Shown here: piece by piece, positions 59,933-64,000 of the stretch
Layout of the letters: the number at the start of each line of letters is the position of its first letter
How positions within the stretch are numbered: the first letter of the stretch is position 1
DNA from: JAWLHU01 sp041690255
Lineage (GTDB): Bacteria; Bacillota; Sulfobacillia; Symbiobacteriales; Symbiobacteriaceae
Length of the DNA: 64,000 nucleotides
Direction of reading: 5' to 3'
Assembly: GCA_041690255.1 (NCBI GenBank)
Contig: JAWLHU010000023.1
Span: 7,543-71,542 of the forward strand
Translations under genes and position numbers: made by a program
Notes under the pieces: generated by a model
Told to the model about the DNA's origin: nothing
Databases searched by the model: none
Seen by the model: the letters and a program-made list of their open reading frames with translations, nothing else

Positions 59933-60667
59933 TCAGGAGCGCCACTCATCCATAAAGAGCGCGCCATCTGCCCCCTCGCAGACGAGGGCGGCCTCGTAAC
60001 CGGTAATGAGCGGTGGCAGCGGACGGAAGCACCATCGGGCTGTGGCATCAGGATCCTGGTCGTAGCGGAGGAGCCTGGGGGGTTCGGCTGCCCCCAGCGT
60101 GACGGTGAAGCTGTCCAGGGGGATGGCCAGCCCCCCGCCTACCGCCTTGATCACCGCCTCCTTGCGGGTCCAGCAGCGATAGAAGCCCCCCAGCCGCTCC
60201 TCCGGGGGCAGGTTGCGCAGGGCCTGCCGCTCCTCGGGACTGAAGAAGCGCTCAGCGATTGCCTCGGCATCGTCCAGTGGGCGCATCCGCTCCAGATCGA
60301 CCCCGATCTCGCGGTCGTAGGCGAAGGCGAGGAGGGCGTGATCGTCGGAGTGTGACACGTTAAAGCAGAGCCGCCTCCCGCCCGTCGGCAAGGCCAACGC
60401 AGGCTTGCCGTTCTCCCCATAAGCGAAGCGGAGTGCTGCCGGGGCCACGCCCGTGTACCGGGACAGGATGGCCCTGAGGGTGCCCCGCCCAACGACGAAG
60501 CGGCCCCGGTGGAGGTCGTGGCGAAAGGATGCGGCACGCTCCTGTTCATCGGGCGAAAGGGTATGGAGGAGCTGCTGAACTACCCGGGCCGGCTGTGCCA
60601 GGCTAGTCCACCAGAGATGGATCCCCCCCGGGGCGAGGCCGGCTTCTGGAACAAGCGGGTCGGTCAT
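59933..60667 (-). CDS. Sfp-type 4'-phosphopantetheinyl transferase
   Basis: Enzyme of 244 residues that converts apo carrier domains to holo form using coenzyme A. Motifs: GENGKPALA near 84, FNVSHSDDHALLAFA (102-116), IGVDLERM with the Mg-binding Asp/Glu (121-128), FFSPEERQAL and the signature WTRKEAVIKAVGGGL (166-180). The length fits the Sfp/Gsp group. It is needed for the eight T/ACP sites of the NRPS genes plus the ACPs of the PKS and extender proteins. It is convergent with the LanB-like gene, with its own start at ATG 60667. Confidence 0.95.
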   Translation of the reverse strand: MTDPLVPEAGLAPGGIHLWWTSLAQPARVVQQLLHTLSPDEQERAASFRHDLHRGRFVVGRGTLRAILSRYTGVAPAALRFAYGENGKPALALPTGGRRLCFNVSHSDDHALLAFAYDREIGVDLERMRPLDDAEAIAERFFSPEERQALRNLPPEERLGGFYRCWTRKEAVIKAVGGGLAIPLDSFTVTLGAAEPPRLLRYDQDPDATARWCFRPLPPLITGYEAALVCEGADGALFMDEWRS

Positions 60668-60800
60668 GGTGAACTCTCCCTCCGTACGAGGCGGATGGGC
60701 AAAGGCCCTGTCGTATCATTCTCGCACGGGTCGGCCGCTCCCTGTGCGCGGCCGCAGGTCGTCTCACCTACCTGACACGCTTCATCCGGTCGAACGTATA

Positions 60801-61127
60801 CTTCAGGACCCGTAGGGCAGGGCATGCCCAGGGGTTTCCCATGGCTTTCCATAGCTTCGGGACCCGTAGGGCAGGAGATGCCCAGGGGTTTCCCATGGTT
60901 TTCCATAGCTTCGGGACCCGTAGGGCAGGGCATGCCCAGGGGTTTCCCATGGCTTTCCATAGCTTCGGGACCCGTAAGGCAGGAGATGCCCAGGGGTTCC
61001 CCATGGCTTTCCATAGCTTCGGGACCCGTAGGGCAGGACAGGCCCAGGGGTTTCCCATGGCTTTCCATAGCTTCGGGACCCGTAAGGCAGGACAGGCCCA
61101 GGGGTTTCCCATGGCTTCTCATAACCG
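60801..61127. repeat. Six tandem copies of a 54-bp repeat
   Basis: Units begin at about 60801, 60855, 60909, 60963, 61017 and 61071. Each contains GGGACCCGTAGGGCAGG, then a variable hexamer (GCATGC, AGATGC or ACAGGC), then CCAGGGGTTTCCC and ATGGCTTTCCATAGCTTC. The last copy is degraded at its end. Copies differ at only a few positions, so the array is young or maintained by slippage. Confidence 0.92.
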
Positions 61128-61148
61128 CAGCATGCGGCCATTACGAAG

Positions 61149-61176
61149 GCCCTCACCGGGTTTGGCCGGTGAGGGC
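61149..61176 (-). terminator. Intrinsic terminator hairpin after the spoVR remnant
   Basis: GCCCTCACCGG (61149-61159) pairs perfectly with CCGGTGAGGGC (61166-61176) over a 6-nt loop. It lies 7 nt downstream of the stop of the spoVR remnant, followed in the minus direction by CTTCGT. It is probably the original spoVR terminator. Confidence 0.7.
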
Positions 61177-61183
61177 GTTTGCT

Positions 61184-61435
61184 CTACACCTCGATCTTCT
61201 GCACCCCATCCTCCTTGCAGGTAAGGATCACCCGCGTCTCGCCCTGCCGGCTCTCCAGGTGGACCGGCCGGCCCCAGATCTGGTAGACGTACTGCAGGGT
61301 CCGCTCGGCGTAGGAGAGGTCCAGGTCCCGGCCATCGTGGTGGTGGTTCAGGTAGAGCTCACGGCGCCCGCCGTAGTCCCCATCCTCCACGACGATATAG
61401 GGCTGGCCGAAGTTGGTCATGGAGACTGGGGCAGA
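61184..61435 (-). pseudogene. spoVR: spoVR, C-terminal remnant
   Basis: About 80 codons read MTNFGQPYIVVEDGDYGGRR, then ELYLNHHHDGRDLDLSYAER, then TLQYVYQIWGRPVHLESRQG. This is the conserved C-terminus of stage V sporulation protein R, normally about 450-470 residues. A few upstream codons (DSAPVS) may still be homologous, after which the similarity ends without the rest of the gene. It is therefore a truncated remnant, although the ATG at 61420 would allow a 78-residue product. It points to a spore-forming host and to a rearrangement breakpoint near 61.43 kb. Confidence 0.8.
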
Positions 61436-61602
61436 ATCGGGCCCTTCCTCCGGTGCACGGAGAATATGTCAGGTATCGACATAGGTACACAAGCCTGTTT
61501 AGCTGCCCCCTCTCGTCGTGTTTTGTTGAGCCCTATGGAGGCATCGGACGTTCCCGGGCAGTGAACAGCCCGGGCTGACGGCGCTGGTAACCCCGAGCGA
61601 CA

Positions 61603-61636
61603 AGGGAAAGGGCAAGGAGGGTTATCCTTGCTCGGG
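61603..61636. repeat. Dispersed palindromic repeat, copy 1
   Basis: GGGCAAGGA, 6-nt loop, TCCTTGCTC, preceded by AGGGAAA. It is one of three related copies in 1.3 kb; the others are at 62424-62456 and 62824-62856. The gap 61436-61709 contains this repeat and a small CCCGGGC/GCCCGGG hairpin at 61553-61574 but no gene. Confidence 0.6.
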
Positions 61637-61709
61637 TGAGTGTATCGTTGACGTATGATCTGTGAATCTAGTCGTGCAACGCAGATAGTGTTTTCAGAGA
61701 GAAAGGTTC

Positions 61710-62162
61710 TCAGATATACTCCGGGTTCAGGTACAAGGAATCAACAAATGCCTCAAAGGACTTCGCTCCTCCCCAAACACTACCAGTCTCATGATCCCAC
61801 GTAAGGACCCGTCCGTGCTGTTCAGAGCTTAGGTCCAGGAGAATCTGATTTCCTCCACCGTCATACGCTATGGGAAGCAGCCAAGGAGGTAGGACCTTCT
61901 GGTACATTGTGTAGTTCCACAGCAAGTCTTCACTATCTTCAGTGAAAGTCAGCTGGTAAAATGCTGACGCCGTTCGAATGTCTCCGCTCTCCGTCTGGAA
62001 CGTGTCCAGTTTCGGATACCCGCCGTTAACCTCCTTTAAGAAGGCTCGGTACGACATAGGCAGTTGAAACCCTATTGTCCGCTCGAACCGCTGGAGATCA
62101 TCCTCTGTCACGGCAGGAGCAGAGTCGGCAAAACTGAGCTCGCTAAGATTGCGCATAACCAT
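61710..62162 (-). CDS. SMI1/KNR4 (SUKH) family immunity protein
   Basis: Protein of 150 residues with the SMI1/KNR4 pattern: VTEDDLQRFERTIGFQLPMSYRAFLKEVNGG (residues 19-49), then PWLLPIAYDGGGNQILLDLS near 93 and a C-terminal GAKSFEAFVDSLY. SUKH proteins neutralise secreted or contact-delivered polymorphic toxins. It lies downstream, in the same direction, of the RHS-type toxin gene at the right edge, as expected in immunity arrays. Which toxin it counters is unknown. Confidence 0.88.
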   Translation of the reverse strand: MVMRNLSELSFADSAPAVTEDDLQRFERTIGFQLPMSYRAFLKEVNGGYPKLDTFQTESGDIRTASAFYQLTFTEDSEDLLWNYTMYQKVLPPWLLPIAYDGGGNQILLDLSSEQHGRVLTWDHETGSVWGGAKSFEAFVDSLYLNPEYI

Positions 62163-62423
62163 ACAACTCCCGTCTCAATTTTTCTCCTAGAGGCACCAGC
62201 AGTGGCCTGATCCCTCCTGCATCTAGCATGCGTGAGCCCAGGTGGGGGGCCTTGACTGGCCCCGCTCGTCCATCGGTAGGCAAGGAGGAACACCGATGGG
62301 GGCGGCGCCGGGGGGAAGGGGAGGCATGCACCGCTCCCTTCGGCGGTTGGAGTTTACCGCCATCTGCCACCCGTCAAGCCGGCCCCACCGGGGGTACGCC
62401 TCCGGGCCTCACCAGGAGGCAAT

Positions 62424-62456
62424 AGGGAAGGGCAGGGAAGTCACTCCTTGCCCGGG
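62424..62456. repeat. Dispersed palindromic repeat, copy 2
   Basis: AGGGAAGGGCAGGGAA then GTCACTCCTTGCCCGGG. The arms GGGCaGGGA and TCCTTGCCC form a near-perfect stem. Confidence 0.6.
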
Positions 62457-62529
62457 TCTGCGGCCTGTTTGGGCCGCTGTGGTATGCGGGATGGTTTAGA
62501 GGGTGGCGCTTTGTGAAGCGCTCATTGTC

Positions 62530-62670
62530 TTAGACGAGTTTTGTCAACTGGCGGGTGAGCCGCTCTCCCACCAGCGACCACAGCTCGTTCAGGTATGGGC
62601 GCTTTGGGAATGGCCACAAAGAGAAGAAGACGAGGTATAGGTGGGCGGCGGATATGTTGTCCCCCTGTCT
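62530..62670 (-). pseudogene. Possible C-terminal gene fragment, unidentified
   Basis: One minus frame reads HLYLVFFSLWPFPKRPYLNE, then LWSLVGERLTRQLTKLV and a stop at 62530. The composition and amphipathic ending look protein-like, perhaps a transposase C-terminus, but I do not recognise the family. No start codon or ribosome site fits. This is a weak call. Confidence 0.25.
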
Positions 62671-62733
62671 TTGGTAAGGCCTCTCTCGCTCATTGTGGGC
62701 ATTGTGGGGCCGTTGGCCTCATACTTGAGCACC

Positions 62734-62801
62734 AGCCCCCGCCCCCCGGCCCGCCCGAGCCTCAGAGAGGCTTTCAGGCGGGATTTCGGAGGGCGGGGGC
62801 T
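62734..62801. repeat. Nested inverted repeat forming a 68-nt hairpin
   Basis: Outer arms AGCCCCCGCCC (62734-62744) and GGGCGGGGGCT (62791-62801), middle arms CCCGCC (62750-62755) and GGCGGG (62777-62782), inner arms AGCCTC (62758-62763) and GAGGCT (62767-62772) around a 3-nt loop. All three arm pairs are perfect. No U-tract follows on either side, so it is not a classic terminator. Confidence 0.75.
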
Positions 62802-62823
62802 GCCATTATCTCCAACTGGCAAA

Positions 62824-62856
62824 AGGAAGGGGCTAGGAAATGACTCCTTGCTGGGA
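62824..62856. repeat. Dispersed palindromic repeat, copy 3
   Basis: AAGGAAGGGGCTAGGAAA then TGACTCCTTGCTGGG. It matches copy 2 at most positions, and the core ACTCCTTGC is identical. Confidence 0.55.
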
Positions 62857-62857
62857 A

Positions 62858-63199
62858 TTATGAGTGATCGCTGCCCCGCTGACCTTCGACCATTTTACGG
62901 AAGCTCGGCACTCCAGCCTGGAGATAAGGGCTGTGAATTCTGAGTGTCCCATGAGGTGTCTTACTGTACTGCTCCCACATAGATAGGAACTCCTCAGGCT
63001 GAACATGGTCGCTTGGCTGGAATCCCATTTCCTCCAGCGACGCCTCACAAACCTCTCCACCCTGTAGCAAGAGAACCGTATCTGGATGAACGTCGATTTG
63101 GCGTTTGACACGACTACCCTCGAATTCATAGTAACTCGTCCACCTGAATTCCCCATGGTTTGGCAGCCAGTGAACATGCTGCTCACGGTAGTACTGCAT
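62858..63199 (-). CDS. Small unknown protein, candidate immunity protein of the adjacent RHS toxin
   Basis: Protein of 113 residues, rich in His, Glu and aromatic residues (MQYYREQHVHWLPNHGEFRW at the start, FLSMWEQYSKTPHGTLRI near 75). No membrane segment, signal or known motif is visible. It starts 7 nt after the stop of the toxin gene in the same direction, the standard place of the cognate immunity gene in polymorphic-toxin loci. Codon use looks less GC-biased than the megasynthase genes, fitting an accessory gene. The functional call rests only on position and size. Confidence 0.6.
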   Translation of the reverse strand: MQYYREQHVHWLPNHGEFRWTSYYEFEGSRVKRQIDVHPDTVLLLQGGEVCEASLEEMGFQPSDHVQPEEFLSMWEQYSKTPHGTLRIHSPYLQAGVPSFRKMVEGQRGSDHS

Positions 63200-63205
63200 C
63201 GTTAC

Positions 63206-64000
63206 TCACTCCTCTAGTGTCTCCCTCATCAACTCACGCTGTGTCTTTAGACCGGTCGCACCGCCTCCTATAATCCGGCCAGTTAGGTTCAGAGGCACTG
63301 TCCCATTGCCGTAAATCCAGATGAAGTTTGTCGGACTTGGCACAGCGGGACGTAAGGTGAACGGGGTTGTGATAGGCAACTCGAGAATGCCGGTAACGTC
63401 AATGGCGATATAATGTGTGGTCTTTGCCATGTACTCCGGCCTGTTAGAACTCCACAGAGACAATGCCAGGACGTCTCGGGTTGCGAATTGATGCGGGGCG
63501 TGATCAGTCATATAGACTCCAGGGCCATAGTAGGCGTCCGTTAGGCTGTTCGCCGGCCAGAGTTGCTGGGAACCCAAAATCTTATGATAGTTCTCCTCGG
63601 ACGTGTAGTGGTAAAGAATCCTCCTCTCCTCGTCATCATCGTCCTCCTCGACTGGGTAATTGGGTACGATTGGAACGGGCTTTTGCTCTTCCTTCTGGCG
63701 CTGTGCATCCTTAACCTCTTGGCTTATCTTCTCGGCGGCAAGCGCCGTAGCTCCTATGGCTATCAGTGCTGCGATAGCTTTGGCTAACACATCAGCGCCG
63801 CCGATAAGCAAGGGAATGGCAACAGGGATGTGACCAGTCGGGTCGACATAGTTGACCGGATTGTTCCCCACGTAGGTATACAGGTTCTGCGTCCACGGCT
63901 GCCACGCAGAGCCCTTATACGTATCCTGACCAATGGATCAGCCTGCCAGGTGCCACGCGCAAGAGGCGAGTCCCATGCCCTGGGATTCGCCTCCTTCACG
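63206..64000 (-). CDS. 3' end of RHS-repeat polymorphic toxin with HYD1-like C-terminal toxin domain (5' part outside window, apparent frameshift)
   Basis: The conserved RHS core end reads PWTQNLYTYVGNNPVNYVDPTGH, followed by a hydrophobic linker, an Asp/Glu-rich hinge (EEDDDDEE) and a C-terminal domain with LYHYTSEENYHKILGSQQLW and YYGPGVYMTDHAPHQF. These fit Tox-HYD1-type ADP-ribosyltransferase-like toxins. Upstream, the core motif WQADPL is in another frame than QDTYKGSAWQ. Inserting one G in CCATTGGTCAGG near 63930 would join them, so the gene is frameshifted or the base was lost in sequencing. Product: a contact-dependent toxin delivered from the cell surface. The first small gene downstream is probably its immunity gene. 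Confidence 0.75.

Larger units (their letters stand above)
60668..61183. other. Non-coding stretch with tandem repeat and terminator
   Basis: About 515 nt between the phosphopantetheinyl transferase gene and the spoVR remnant. It holds the 54-bp tandem repeat and the hairpin at 61149-61176. Open frames here run through the repeats in several frames on both strands and are artefacts of a repeat length divisible by three. Confidence 0.7.
62163..62857. other. Gap with palindromic repeats, nested hairpin and a possible gene fragment
   Basis: About 695 nt without a convincing intact gene. It includes an 8-bp inverted repeat CCATCGGT/ACCGATGG near 62270-62297, repeat copies 2 and 3, the nested hairpin at 62734-62801 and a possible protein-coding fragment at 62530-62670. 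Confidence 0.55.

Noticed and set aside
60801..61127. CRISPR array
   Set aside because: The repeats are directly contiguous with no unique spacers, and no cas gene is present.
60664..61564. Open frames across the tandem repeat (both strands)
   Set aside because: The 54-bp unit keeps all frames open; products are pure 18-residue repeats without a ribosome site, so no protein is supported.
62589..62822. 77-codon minus-strand open frame
   Set aside because: It runs through the GC-rich nested hairpin, has no ribosome site and shows no protein-like pattern.

Overview
The window is 64 kb of high-GC DNA. It is dominated by one very large minus-strand biosynthetic operon (about 56.2 kb down to 9.3 kb) for a hybrid nonribosomal peptide/polyketide, probably N-acylated. 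A C-terminal remnant of the sporulation gene spoVR suggests a spore-forming, high-GC member of the Bacillota (a Symbiobacterium-like lineage would fit). The taxonomic call is inference.

Left end (1-7.6 kb, all minus): a catabolic operon. In transcription order it holds a LacI-type regulator, a sugar-phosphate isomerase/epimerase-like TIM barrel, three consecutive Gfo/Idh/MocA oxidoreductases, a family-5 solute-binding lipoprotein and a DppB-like ABC permease cut by the window edge. It looks like uptake and oxidation/epimerisation of a sugar or cyclitol. A class-III aminotransferase (7.7-9.0 kb) separates it from the large operon.

Centre (9.3-56.2 kb, all minus, mostly overlapping or nearly abutting genes). 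In transcription order: NRPS C-A-T-C-A-T-C; FAAL-ACP-KS-AT-DH*-KR-ACP; NRPS C-A-T; PKS KS-AT-KR-ACP; ATP-grasp ligase; threonine aldolase; NRPS C-A-T-TE; argininosuccinate-lyase-like, GHMP-kinase and cysteine-synthase-like genes (a probable 2,3-diaminobutyrate pathway); NRPS (partial C)-A-T-C-A-T-C-A-T-C; aspartate decarboxylase panD (beta-alanine); then 3-hydroxyacyl-CoA dehydrogenase, ACP, acyl-CoA dehydrogenase and FkbH (a hydroxymalonyl-ACP extender block with no O-methyltransferase). Specificity residues read by eye give clear beta-Ala and Thr codes, a Gln-like code and a Phe-like code. Other pockets look suited to polar or basic residues. A strong hairpin closes the operon. The operon therefore seems to make its own unusual building blocks (beta-alanine, a diamino acid, a hydroxylated C2 extender) and a fatty-acyl starter.

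Divergent plus-strand pair (56.5-59.9 kb): a type II thioesterase translationally coupled to an 855-residue LanB-type protein. The latter has the tRNA-dependent glutamylation region but no elimination domain, the layout of peptide aminoacyl-tRNA ligases (PEARLs). Its presence in an NRPS/PKS cluster is the most unusual feature here. A bidirectional terminator and an Sfp-type phosphopantetheinyl transferase follow.

Right end (60.7-64 kb): a degraded or mobile-type region with a 54-bp tandem repeat, the spoVR remnant, an SMI1/KNR4 (SUKH) immunity gene, dispersed palindromic repeats, a large nested hairpin, a small unknown gene, and the 3' end of an RHS-repeat polymorphic toxin with an apparent frameshift. 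No transporter or obvious self-resistance gene for the natural product is in the window.
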